Below are positions 1-5,293 of a DNA stretch of 5,696 nt, in pieces (the first letter of the stretch is position 1; each line of letters opens with the position of its first letter). A program made the position numbers and the translations under genes. Source of the stretch: Actinomycetota bacterium. Its GTDB lineage: Bacteria > Actinomycetota > Thermoleophilia > Gaiellales > Gaiellaceae. The notes beneath the pieces were generated by a model. It had not been told where the DNA came from and made no database searches. It saw nothing but the letters and a program-made list of their open reading frames with translations. The stretch lies in NCBI GenBank assembly GCA_013821525.1, contig JACDGR010000235.1, positions 1-5,696 of the forward strand, in the 5' to 3' direction.

Positions 1-938
1 GCCTCCCGGAGGGCCTGGGCCTCTTGCCGGCTCTCCTGCCGCATCATGGTCATCATCGACATCATCGCCTGCATCATCTCGCCGAAGCCGCTCGCGCCCA
101 TCCCGCCGAGGGCCGCGGGCGCCGCGGGCATGGGGATCGCCGCCGCGCGCGCGGTCGCCTCCTGCGCACGGATGGCGCCTATCTCTTCTTCCGCGGGCAG
201 CTCGAAGAAGTTCTCATCGCCCGGGCGCGGGTTGATTCGTAGCGGGCGCCGCGTCCGGCCGAGCGAGCGCAGACGGCCATCCTTCATGTGGAAGAAGCCA
301 AAGACGTACTGGCCCGGGCCCCACCACGTGCGAAGCGTCGACTTGGTGAGAAGCCGGATCGCGAACTCCTCCTCGTCCGCCCCGTCCACGTCGCGGCGGA
401 GCGGGGTCAAGACGGGCTTGCCCGCTTGCTCGTCGACACGCGAAGCCCGCCACAGCGTGGCCCCGTCCGGGAAGCGGATCCGATCCTTCACCATGCTCGT
501 CGTCTCCTCGCGCCTCGGGGTCCTGGTCGGCGAAGCCGGCAGGGGTTCGGGGTCAAATTCCTCGTCGGCAGGTGTCTCGGCGTTGTCGTTGCCCGCCGCC
601 GCAGCGTCCTCGTTCGTCGAGCACGCACGGTCGGCGTCGTGCTCCACGCTGTCCGCCGCCTCTGTTTCGGGCGGCGAGGCGTCTTCGCCCTCCTCCTCGC
701 GCGAGTCGTCGTCTTCCCACTCGTCGGACGACTCGCCTTCGTCCTCTCCGTCCGACAGCGCGGCGAGGACGGCGTCGATGTGCGCGGCGGTGTCCAGCCA
801 CCGCGGAGCGTCCTCGTACTCGCGGGCGAGCTCGCGACATCGCGCGGCAAGGACGACCAGAAGGGCGCGGGGACCGTGGGTCCGTAGCCATGCGTCGATG
901 CGCGCCACGTCGTGACCCGTCGTCTCTGTCGACTCCAT
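1..938 (-). CDS. Unrecognised protein with acidic linker, WWGPGQY module and Met-rich tail (3' end outside window)
   Basis: I do not recognise the family. The frame is open for 312 codons from ATG at 938 to the left edge, so the C-terminus is missing. The start is supported by an AGGGGGG Shine-Dalgarno sequence three bases upstream (942-948). Residues 10-62 look helical. Residues 63-135 are a very acidic Asp/Glu/Ser linker, probably disordered. Residues 150-236 look folded and contain W205-W206-G-P-G-Q-Y211 followed by an aromatic strand (FGFFHMKDGRL) and a run of Arg. Residues 252-312 are Ala/Met-rich (SGFGEMMQAMMSMMTMMRQ) and end in a Gln/Glu/Arg helix that could be a coiled coil. The modular layout, an acidic spacer before a basic-aromatic domain, would suit a nucleoprotein or phage/plasmid structural or packaging accessory, but that is only a guess. 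It is transcribed away from the GACGTC array. The ORFs on the opposite strand here have the Ser/Arg-rich composition of shadows. Confidence 0.8.
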   Translation of the reverse strand, partial: MESTETTGHDVARIDAWLRTHGPRALLVVLAARCRELAREYEDAPRWLDTAAHIDAVLAALSDGEDEGESSDEWEDDDSREEEGEDASPPETEAADSVEHDADRACSTNEDAAAAGNDNAETPADEEFDPEPLPASPTRTPRREETTSMVKDRIRFPDGATLWRASRVDEQAGKPVLTPLRRDVDGADEEEFAIRLLTKSTLRTWWGPGQYVFGFFHMKDGRLRSLGRTRRPLRINPRPGDENFFELPAEEEIGAIRAQEATARAAAIPMPAAPAALGGMGASGFGEMMQAMMSMMTMMRQESRQEAQALRE

Positions 939-941
939 CAA

Positions 942-948
942 CCCCCCT
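942..948 (-). promoter_or_regulatory. Ribosome binding site of the leftmost gene
   Basis: The minus strand reads AGGGGGG, then TTG, then the ATG at 938. This purine run fixes the start over downstream Met codons such as residue 149. No convincing -35/-10 pair is seen further upstream. Confidence 0.6.
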
Positions 949-1014
949 GTCGACGCCGGATGGCGGCCGCCGAGCGGGGTGAGCCTTATTCACGCAGCGT
1001 TCCATTGCGACCGT

Positions 1015-1388
1015 ATCGTCGCGCCAGCGTCCGCGCGGAGCGTGCGATCGTCGACCCAACGTCCTCGCGGTGGTCGCCGACGTCCGCGCGACGTCCGCAC
1101 GACGTCGATTTCGCGGAAATTCGGTCCATTCTGGCCGTCGAAACGGACGTCGTTTCGACGTCGCGCGGACGATGGGATCGACGTCGCGCGGACGTCATGC
1201 AGACGACGCCGCGCCCGCGGGTGACGTCAGGAGGACGTCAGGAGGACGTCGATCGCGGCCTTGGGGACGTCGCGCGGACGTCGCCCGAGTTGCGGATCGA
1301 CGTCGCGAGCATTCGGATCGACGTCGAACCGCGCCGCGCAAACGTGGCCGCGAACGGACCGGACGTCGCGGCGCTTTGGGGCGACGCC
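1015..1388. repeat. Degenerate GACGTC array phased at about 10.5-11 bp
   Basis: Fifteen exact GACGTC palindromes start at 1079, 1090, 1101, 1146, 1157, 1180, 1191, 1223, 1234, 1245, 1266, 1277, 1299, 1320 and 1362. One-mismatch or two-mismatch versions fill the register at 1058 (AACGTC), 1168 (GACGAT), 1202 (GACGAC), 1341 (AACGTG) and 1383 (GACGCC). Weaker ones lie at 1015, 1026 and 1047. Steps are nearly all 11, 12, 21 or 22 bases, that is one or two helical turns; the one gap (1101 to 1146) is 45 bases. A common unit is GACGTCGCGCG. At the right end the 21-base step is regular (1299, 1320, 1341, 1362, 1383), similar in length to plasmid iterons. It may be an iteron-like or protein-binding array, or an 11-bp tandem duplication that has decayed. 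No replication initiator gene is visible beside it. Confidence 0.75.
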
Positions 1389-1390
1389 GC

Positions 1391-1433
1391 GCGTTGCTTG
1401 CAACGCTGCATTTCACGGATTGCAGGACTGCAA
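1391..1433. promoter_or_regulatory. Two short inverted repeats upstream of the Uma2 gene
   Basis: GCGTTGC-tt-GCAACGC (1391-1406) is a perfect 7-bp dyad. TTGCAG-ga-CTGCAA (1420-1433) is a perfect 6-bp dyad. Their centres are 28 bases apart, and both have a TTGC/GCAA core with a 2-base spacer. They could be operator sites for a dimeric regulator controlling the Uma2 gene, about 170-200 bases upstream of its start. No regulator gene is adjacent. Confidence 0.35.
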
Positions 1434-1598
1434 AGCGCACAGCGTGGACGGCTTCCCGAGCGACCGCAGGCGCCACTACACCCTCGGAACCACGCCGCAC
1501 ATCTGCGCGACGACGAGCGCCCACAACCGCGACCGCGACTCGGCCGGGCCAGTCGGGTACCTAGCTTCGCCGAACCCGCCGCGGCATGCTCCCCACAC

Positions 1599-2165
1599 AT
1601 GGCCAGCATGCCCGCCAAGAAGCCTCGCAGCCTCCACGAGGAGTTCCTTGCGGTGCCCAGGCACCTGGTCGCGGAGATCATCCACGGCGAGCTCCGAACG
1701 CACCCGCGCCCGGCGTCTCCCCACGCCCGCGCCTCGTCGAAGCTCGGCATGCGCCTCGGACCCGCCTTCGATGATGGCGAGGGGGGACCCGGCGGCTGGC
1801 TCCTCCTGGACGAGCCGGAGCTCCACCTCCAAGGAAGCATCCTCGTCCCGGACCTTGCCGGCTGGCGTCGCGAGCGCATGCCCGAGATGCCGGTCGCGCC
1901 CTTCTTCGAGCTGGCGCCCGATTGGATCTGCGAAGTGCTCTCCCCTTCCACCGAGGCGGAGGACCGCGCCGACAAGATGCCGATCTACGTCGCCGCCGGT
2001 GTAGGGCACGCGTGGCTCGTCGACCCCATCGCGCGCACGCTCGAAGCGTTCCGGCGCGATGGCGATTCGTGGCGCCTCGTCGGCGCGTGGCGGGACTACG
2101 CACGCGTGCGCGTCGAGCCGTTCGACGCAATGGAGCTCGAGCTCGGCGCACTTTGGGCGAGGTGA
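1599..2165 (+). CDS. Uma2 family (DUF820) restriction-endonuclease-fold protein
   Basis: This is a 188-residue protein of the Uma2/DUF820 family, which has a PD-(D/E)xK nuclease fold; the cellular role of the family is poorly known. Landmarks are the N-terminal helix and EIIHGE turn (E26-E31), a HPRPASPHARASSKLG stretch (35-50), GGPGGWLLLDEPELHL (62-77), VPDLAGWRRERMP (83-95), WICEVLSPST (109-118), DRADKMPIY (122-130) and GHAWLVDP (136-143). D85, E112 and K126 are the likely metal-site and catalytic residues, so the site looks intact. Length is normal for the family. The start at 1599 is chosen because homology begins at about residue 10; ATG at 1608 is an alternative, and neither has a clear Shine-Dalgarno sequence. 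It is the only plus-strand gene, flanked by minus-strand genes, and paralogues of this type are abundant in myxobacteria and cyanobacteria. A role in mobile-element biology or defence is possible but not shown here. Confidence 0.9.
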   Translation: MASMPAKKPRSLHEEFLAVPRHLVAEIIHGELRTHPRPASPHARASSKLGMRLGPAFDDGEGGPGGWLLLDEPELHLQGSILVPDLAGWRRERMPEMPVAPFFELAPDWICEVLSPSTEAEDRADKMPIYVAAGVGHAWLVDPIARTLEAFRRDGDSWRLVGAWRDYARVRVEPFDAMELELGALWAR

Positions 2166-2251
2166 GCGCAACGCGCTACCGGCCTGCCGGCCCACTCGCT
2201 CGGCACGCGCGCATCGACGATTGCCGGGCGCGCGAGGTGGCTAGACACTTC

Positions 2252-2707
2252 TCAGAGCGGCGGAGCCAGGCGCATCTCGAAACGGACGATTACTCGAGCC
2301 GGAGCGCACATGCGGAGCGCGACACTGCGCCACCAGAAATGGAGGGCAAGCTGGGCGCCCTCGATGAACGTCGCTTCCGCCCAGGTTCGCTGGAGGGCGG
2401 CGAGCTCGACGTACGAGATGCGGTCACGCATGACGTGACGGCCAACATCGTCCGCAAGGCGTACGCCATCGTGATCCCGAACGCGTTGCGTAAGGCACAC
2501 CTCGTTCAACGTCACCATAACGTTGAGATCGTCGAGCGTCGCCGCGCGGCGCAGCCCTTGCGGCACAGGACTGTAGACGCTCACCTCGGAGCGCACGACC
2601 TGCCCCCCTTGCGGAACGCGAAAGTTGAAGGAGCGTGTTCGTCCGTCGTCCGAACCCTCATCGCTCACCGGCCACGACTCAAATTCGATCAGTCGCGTAC
2701 GTTCCAT
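2252..2707 (-). CDS. Unrecognised 151-residue protein
   Basis: I do not recognise this protein. The frame is complete from ATG at 2707 to TGA, with natural-looking composition: mixed charged and hydrophobic residues, several aromatics, and a segment TWAEATFIEGAQLALHFWWRS near 109-129. The codon positions are less GC-extreme than in the neighbours, suggesting a different origin or weaker selection. The N-terminal third (residues 1-50) is polar and may form beta strands (RSFNFRVPQGGQVVRSEVSVYSPVP). No signal peptide, membrane segment or known motif is seen. The Shine-Dalgarno sequence is weak (GGGGC just before ATG). The 12-bp inverted repeat at 2748-2780 lies 41-73 bases upstream, where an operator would fall, so it may be controlled by the neighbouring ribbon-helix-helix protein. 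It converges with the Uma2 gene across 86 bases. The overlapping plus-strand ORF is Arg-rich and looks like a shadow. Confidence 0.65.
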   Translation of the reverse strand: MERTRLIEFESWPVSDEGSDDGRTRSFNFRVPQGGQVVRSEVSVYSPVPQGLRRAATLDDLNVMVTLNEVCLTQRVRDHDGVRLADDVGRHVMRDRISYVELAALQRTWAEATFIEGAQLALHFWWRSVALRMCAPARVIVRFEMRLAPPL

Positions 2708-2747
2708 GCCCCGGAGGTTAGCGCAGGCCCACGCTCAACTGCGTTCT

Positions 2748-2780
2748 GGGTACCCAAGTGTGCTGCGGACTTGGGTACCC
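2748..2780. promoter_or_regulatory. Perfect 12-bp inverted repeat, candidate operator or centromere site
   Basis: Left arm GGGTACCCAAGT (2748-2759) and right arm ACTTGGGTACCC (2769-2780) are perfect reverse complements around a 9-base spacer. Each arm itself contains the 8-bp palindrome GGGTACCC, so the site has nested symmetry, with the two inner palindromes 25 bases apart. It lies between the stop of the ribbon-helix-helix gene (2787) and the start of the 151-residue gene (2707). It shares GTACCCATGTAC and TGCGGAC with the region upstream of the ParA gene. It could be a binding site of the ribbon-helix-helix protein. It could also fold as RNA, but no T-tract follows in either direction, so a classic terminator is unlikely. 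Confidence 0.6.
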
Positions 2781-2786
2781 ATGTAC
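2775..2786. repeat. GTACCCATGTAC, left copy of a repeat flanking the par cassette
   Basis: This exact 12-mer recurs in the same orientation at 3659-3670, 884 bases away. The two copies bracket the ParA/ribbon-helix-helix pair. It is a GTAC-N4-GTAC dyad. The left copy overlaps the end of the inverted repeat and abuts the stop codon of the ribbon-helix-helix gene. Confidence 0.6.
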
Positions 2787-2990
2787 CTAGGAGATCCCCT
2801 CCTTGGCGAGCAGCTCGAGGATGTAATCGCGGACGAGTACGCCGCGCTCGAGGCAGCGGACGCGCAGCTGACGATGGATGTGCTCCGGCACATCCGCGAC
2901 GATCCTTTTTTCGTCGCCAGCCCCCATTTTTTCGGCGGCCTTGCGAGCGCTCGCTTGGAGCCGGCTCGGCTTCTTAAAGGTCAGAGTCAC
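2787..2990 (-). CDS. Small ribbon-helix-helix DNA-binding protein, likely ParG-like partition partner
   Basis: This 67-residue protein has a basic, probably flexible N-terminus (TLTFKKPSRLQASARKAAEK, residues 2-21). A ribbon-helix-helix fold follows: strand KRIVADVP (28-35), helix EHIHRQLRVRCLERG (36-50), helix VRDYILELLAKEG (53-65). The GTG start at 2990 is chosen because it overlaps the ATPase stop by four bases (GTGA), a translational-coupling arrangement. The only in-frame ATG, at residue 22, would remove the basic tail. In TP228-type partition, ParG uses such a fold to bind the centromere and operator, and its mobile N-tail stimulates ParF ATP hydrolysis. Position, size and fold fit that role here, so I infer the DNA-binding and autorepressing partner of the adjacent ATPase, acting on the GTAC palindromes around it. 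A plain CopG-type regulator is the alternative. A longer ORF in the same frame, from 3287, overlaps the ATPase and is not the real start. Confidence 0.85.
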   Translation of the reverse strand: MTLTFKKPSRLQASARKAAEKMGAGDEKRIVADVPEHIHRQLRVRCLERGVLVRDYILELLAKEGIS

Positions 2991-3637
2991 GCCGCACCTC
3001 GCACCACAGAGCGCCAGAGTCGTCTCGTCTCCAGCGCCGCCTCCATCGCACCTGTGGTGACGACAGCTTCGCCGCGCCCCGCCGCTTCGGGATACGCCAA
3101 CCGCTGGTGTAAGACACCGAGCAGTACGCCACCCGCGTCCGAAACTGCGCCCTCTGCCTCCCGTGCAAGCTTCGAACGAGCCGTGGCGCGGTTCACAACA
3201 AATGCGCGCCGTACGGGGGCTCGGCCGAGCTGTTCGCGTACGCGATCCGCCTGGTCCAGCGATTCGAGAGTCTCCGCGACGGCCCAAAAGTCGAACGGAC
3301 CCGGTTGGATTGGCATAAGCGCCAGGTCGGCCGCGACAGCGGCACTTTGCGTGATCTCGCCGAGGCGGGGCGGGCCATCAAGGAACACGACGTCATAGCC
3401 TCGAACGATCTCCTTAAACCTAGGCAGCGCGATGGCCTTGTCAGCTTTGACGACGGCAAGACCGTCGAGAGAGGAGCCATCTTGCCGCGCCGCGCTCCAG
3501 TCGAATGCGCTCGCCTGCCGGTCCATGTCGACGACGAGCGCGCGCTTCCCCTCAAGGTGGGCCGCCGCAGCCAAGTTGATCGCGATCGTGGTCTTCCCAC
3601 TGCCGCCCTTTTGTTGAAGCACAGCGACAATCAGCAT
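2987..3637 (-). CDS. parA: ParA/ParF-family partition ATPase (type Ib size)
   Basis: This 216-residue deviant Walker ATPase of the ParA/MinD group moves plasmid or chromosome cargo by ATP-dependent cycling on the nucleoid. Motifs are the deviant Walker A KGGSGKTT (10-17, with signature K10 and K15), VVDMDRQAS (35-43), the Walker B region YDVVFLDGPP (81-90, D87) and LMPIQPGPFDFWA (107-119). It lacks the N-terminal DNA-binding extension of larger type Ia ParA proteins, which matches type Ib ParF proteins of about 200-220 residues. The ATG at 3637 sits directly before MLIVAVLQQKGG, the expected N-terminus; its Shine-Dalgarno sequence is weak. It forms a two-gene operon with the ribbon-helix-helix gene, which it overlaps by four bases. 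By family precedent the pair is repressed by the small partner at sites just upstream, where dyads lie at 3659-3722. The ATPase active site looks complete. Confidence 0.92.
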   Translation of the reverse strand: MLIVAVLQQKGGSGKTTIAINLAAAAHLEGKRALVVDMDRQASAFDWSAARQDGSSLDGLAVVKADKAIALPRFKEIVRGYDVVFLDGPPRLGEITQSAAVAADLALMPIQPGPFDFWAVAETLESLDQADRVREQLGRAPVRRAFVVNRATARSKLAREAEGAVSDAGGVLLGVLHQRLAYPEAAGRGEAVVTTGAMEAALETRRLWRSVVRGAA

Positions 3638-3658
3638 GAGAAAGCTCGTATCTCGGGC

Positions 3659-3725
3659 GTACCCATGTACGCAAGTTCTTCATGTACCTGGGTCCTCAGG
3701 TCCTTGCGGACATGAAGACCCAAGG
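3659..3725. promoter_or_regulatory. Candidate partition site/operator upstream of the ParA gene
   Basis: The 95-base gap between the recombinase stop and the ParA start is dense in dyads. GCGTAC-CCAT-GTACGC (3658-3673) contains the GTACCCATGTAC repeat. CATGTACCTGGG (3681-3692) resembles CATGTACCTAGG (2780-2791). TGCGGAC (3705-3711) recurs at 2764-2770. Type Ib par loci usually carry the centromere and operator directly upstream of the ATPase gene, so this is the likely target of the ribbon-helix-helix protein and the likely promoter region. No clear -35/-10 pair can be assigned. Confidence 0.5.
3689..3722 (-). terminator. Long hairpin with GCAA loop between recombinase and ParA genes
   Basis: Read as minus-strand RNA, the segment folds as a stem with GGGTC/GACCC at the base, a T-G wobble plus TCA/TGA, one T/C mismatch, then GTCC/GGAC closed by a GCAA tetraloop (GNRA type, 3704-3707). 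The stem starts 11 bases after the recombinase stop, so it could end that transcript or protect its 3' end. No T-tract follows, so intrinsic termination is doubtful. It may instead be part of the partition site. Confidence 0.4.
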
Positions 3726-3732
3726 ACGACGA

Positions 3733-4719
3733 CTAACGCAGCCCGACCGCCGCGTTCCCGTGGAAAACCTCAGCGAGCCGTACGTAGCCGCGCGCGACCT
3801 TGGGGCACTTGTGGTGCGTCTGCCGCATGATCGCGTCGAGCGACCGGCCCGCGCGGGCGGCCGTCGTCGCGAAGCCTGCGCGGAGCGAGTGCCCGGCGAG
3901 CCGCGACGGGTCGAGCCCCGCTCCAACCGCCGCGCGCTGGACGATGAGCGCGACGGTCCTGTCACTGAGGGCGTGGGGGCTCAGTCGGCCATGCCGATCG
4001 ATGCCGCGGAAGAGGGGGCCTTCGGTGATGCCGGCAGCGGCGAGCCATTGATCGAGCGCGCGCACCGCACAGAGGCTCGCGTCCATCGCGAAGGGGATCC
4101 CGGTCAGAGCGCCTTTGCCCTCCTGGTCGGTCTTCGAGCGGCGGAGCGTGACGATCATGCCCTCGCGGGTGCGCTGGACGTCGGCGACGGTGAGCGCGAC
4201 GAGCGCGGAGCGCCGGAACGCACCCCACCATCCGACCATGAGCACCGCCCGGTCACGGTGCGCGGCGAGACCGTCGCCGAGGCCGCCGACGAGCCGCGCG
4301 AGCTCGGCGTCTTCGACGGGCGCTTTCTGCTCCGGCTGGGTGCCGTGCTTCCGCTTGATGCCCGCCATGACCTCCACGACGGCGGGGTGCGAGCGGCGCC
4401 AATCGTGGCCGGCGCGTCGCTGTGCGTGCGCGATGCCGGAGAGCGCGCGATAGAGCGAGGAGGGGCGGCGTCCCTGGTCGGCGAGCGCCGCGAGGTACAC
4501 GGCGACCGTGGCATGTGTCGCGGGCAGCGGGGCGAGTCCTCGAGCCTCGCACCAGGCCTTGAAGGCTGCGAAGTCCGACGCGTACGCGCGTCGCGTAGCC
4601 GGCGCCCGCACGTCGACGCGGTACGCGTTCGCGCGGTCGACGAGCTCCGCGAGGTCGGCAGGGGAGCCGAGCGGCGCCGCCGCGACAGGCACGAGCGCGG
4701 TCTTCACGTCCTCGGACAT
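3733..4719 (-). CDS. Tyrosine recombinase/integrase
   Basis: This is a 328-residue site-specific recombinase that cuts and rejoins DNA through a 3'-phosphotyrosine intermediate. The N-terminal core-binding SAM-like domain spans about 25-125 (ATRRAYASDFAAFKAWCEARG; TVAVYLAALADQG). The catalytic domain follows: box I GWWGAFRRSALVAL with R169, the beta-hairpin lysine in RRSKTDQEGKG (K196), HSLR (H277, R280), the H302/H303 region and nucleophile Y312 in ARGYVR. All catalytic residues appear present. The usual Glu of the RxSEL motif is Ala here (RRSAL). The ATG at 4719 is preferred because GAGGTG precedes it by 8 bases and the next upstream gene ends at 4784; earlier Met codons give an Arg/Ser-rich tail overlapping that gene. 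Likely roles are integration/excision of the element or resolution of multimers, consistent with the neighbouring partition genes. No attachment site can be assigned. Confidence 0.93.
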   Translation of the reverse strand: MSEDVKTALVPVAAAPLGSPADLAELVDRANAYRVDVRAPATRRAYASDFAAFKAWCEARGLAPLPATHATVAVYLAALADQGRRPSSLYRALSGIAHAQRRAGHDWRRSHPAVVEVMAGIKRKHGTQPEQKAPVEDAELARLVGGLGDGLAAHRDRAVLMVGWWGAFRRSALVALTVADVQRTREGMIVTLRRSKTDQEGKGALTGIPFAMDASLCAVRALDQWLAAAGITEGPLFRGIDRHGRLSPHALSDRTVALIVQRAAVGAGLDPSRLAGHSLRAGFATTAARAGRSLDAIMRQTHHKCPKVARGYVRLAEVFHGNAAVGLR

Positions 4720-4727
4720 TTTTGGTG

Positions 4728-4733
4728 CACCTC
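4728..4733 (-). promoter_or_regulatory. Ribosome binding site setting the recombinase start
   Basis: The minus strand reads GAGGTG, an 8-base spacer (CACCAAAA), then ATG at 4719. The in-frame ATG at 4749 has no comparable purine run, so this site decides the start. Confidence 0.6.
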
Positions 4734-4736
4734 GAG

Positions 4737-4765
4737 CCCGAGCATCCATCGCGCGGGATCTCGGG
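4737..4765 (-). other. Hairpin between the J-domain gene and the recombinase gene
   Basis: CCCGAG/CTCGGG (outer, 4737-4742 with 4760-4765) plus ATCC/GGAT (inner) form a 10-bp stem with one bulged base and an 8-base loop. It lies in the 64-base gap, ending just before the recombinase ribosome binding site. It could weaken read-through or tune translation of the recombinase. No T-tract follows. Confidence 0.35.
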
Positions 4766-4783
4766 AGCAAGACAAAGCGCCCG

Positions 4784-5293
4784 TCACGTCCATCCACGAT
4801 ACTTGCGGTAGATGTCCCAGGCCGCGTTGATCTGCTTCGCGCGCTCCTCGCGTTGCGCGCGCTCCCGGCCGGTGAAGCGGTCGGGATGGTTCTCGACCGC
4901 AAGGCGCTTCCACGTCTTCTTCGCGTCCGCCTGGCTCGCGTTCGAGGCCAGGCCGAGGAGCTCCGCGGCAGCCTCCAGCTTCGAACCGTGACGCGGGGGA
5001 GGGGACGGCGGCGCCTTTCGGCGCGCGCGGGCCTCTTCGTCCGGGGGTTGCCGGCGCTCCCCGAAGCCCCGAGGCCGGGGCGGCGCGTGCGGAGCTCGGA
5101 AGTGCTTCCCGATGTAGAAGCTGCGTTTGCGCCCGGTCTTCGGATCGTTCCAGAACGCGTACCAGTAGGGTCCGTGCCAGGACGACTGATCGGACGTGTT
5201 GCAGCGACACTGCCGCTTCCCGCAGCGGATAGGAAGCCGCTCGTAGGTGACGTTCACGTCCGAGGGGGGCGCGTTTCGGCGAGCGGCGGCCAT
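4784..5293 (-). CDS. DUF6788-like Cys-rich N-terminus fused to a C-terminal J domain
   Basis: This 169-residue protein has two recognisable parts. Residues 18-63 read ERLPIRCGKRQCRC...HGPYWYAFW...GRKRSFYIGK. Cys24, Cys29 and Cys31 plus the HGPYWY and tyrosine/glycine/lysine strands resemble the short DUF6788-type proteins found near recombinases and transposases, whose function is unknown; metal binding is possible. Residues 64-104 are a Pro/Arg-rich linker. Residues 105-168 form a J domain: KLEAAAELLGL, then KKTWKRLAVENHPDRF with the HPD motif (136-138), then KQINAAWDIYRKY. J domains recruit and stimulate Hsp70/DnaK, so I infer a DnaK co-chaperone tied to a nucleic-acid or element-specific target. 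The ATG at 5293 is the first after an in-frame TAA two codons upstream. No Shine-Dalgarno sequence is present, because a perfect palindrome occupies that place. The gene precedes the recombinase by 64 bases and may share its transcript. Confidence 0.8.
   Translation of the reverse strand: MAAARRNAPPSDVNVTYERLPIRCGKRQCRCNTSDQSSWHGPYWYAFWNDPKTGRKRSFYIGKHFRAPHAPPRPRGFGERRQPPDEEARARRKAPPSPPPRHGSKLEAAAELLGLASNASQADAKKTWKRLAVENHPDRFTGRERAQREERAKQINAAWDIYRKYRGWT

Larger units (their letters stand above)
939..1598. other. 660-base intergenic region without a supported gene
   Basis: This stretch separates the divergent leftmost gene and the Uma2 gene, so promoters for both should lie here. ORFs cross it in several frames, but they encode only Arg/Asp/Val/Ser-rich low-complexity sequence produced by the GACGTC array. 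Spacings of 11 and 12 bases break any single frame. One plus frame joins the Uma2 ORF from base 912, but that extension matches nothing expected of the family. The region holds a GC palindrome (962-971), the phased GACGTC array (about 1015-1388) and two inverted repeats (1391-1433). Bases 1434-1598 show nothing I can name. Confidence 0.65.

Noticed and set aside
46..915. Long plus-strand ORF opposite the leftmost gene
   Set aside because: Its product is Ser/Arg/Ala low complexity. The minus frame has a good ribosome binding site and a protein-like sequence, so this is a shadow.
1079..1388. CRISPR array
   Set aside because: The units are only 11 or 21 bases, degenerate, and have no separate spacers; no cas genes are present.
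912..1598. In-frame upstream extension of the Uma2 gene to base 912
   Set aside because: Uma2 homology begins near base 1626. The extension is the translated GACGTC array, with no protein-like features and no known Uma2 N-terminal domain of that kind.
1238..2195. Minus-strand ORFs opposite the Uma2 gene
   Set aside because: They are antisense to a clearly recognisable family protein and have Arg/Ala-rich composition.
1922..2977. 351-residue plus-strand ORF
   Set aside because: It overlaps Uma2 in another frame, then the minus-strand 151-residue and ribbon-helix-helix genes, and shows no domain.
2991..3287. N-terminal extension of the ribbon-helix-helix gene to ATG 3287
   Set aside because: It lies entirely within the ParA gene and is Arg/Gly/Cys-rich; the GTGA overlap gives a natural start at 2990.
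3682..4830. 382-residue plus-strand ORF
   Set aside because: It is the antisense shadow of the tyrosine recombinase.
4720..4902. Upstream extension of the recombinase to ATG 4902
   Set aside because: It would overlap the J-domain gene and add an Arg/Ser-rich tail; the ribosome binding site supports 4719.
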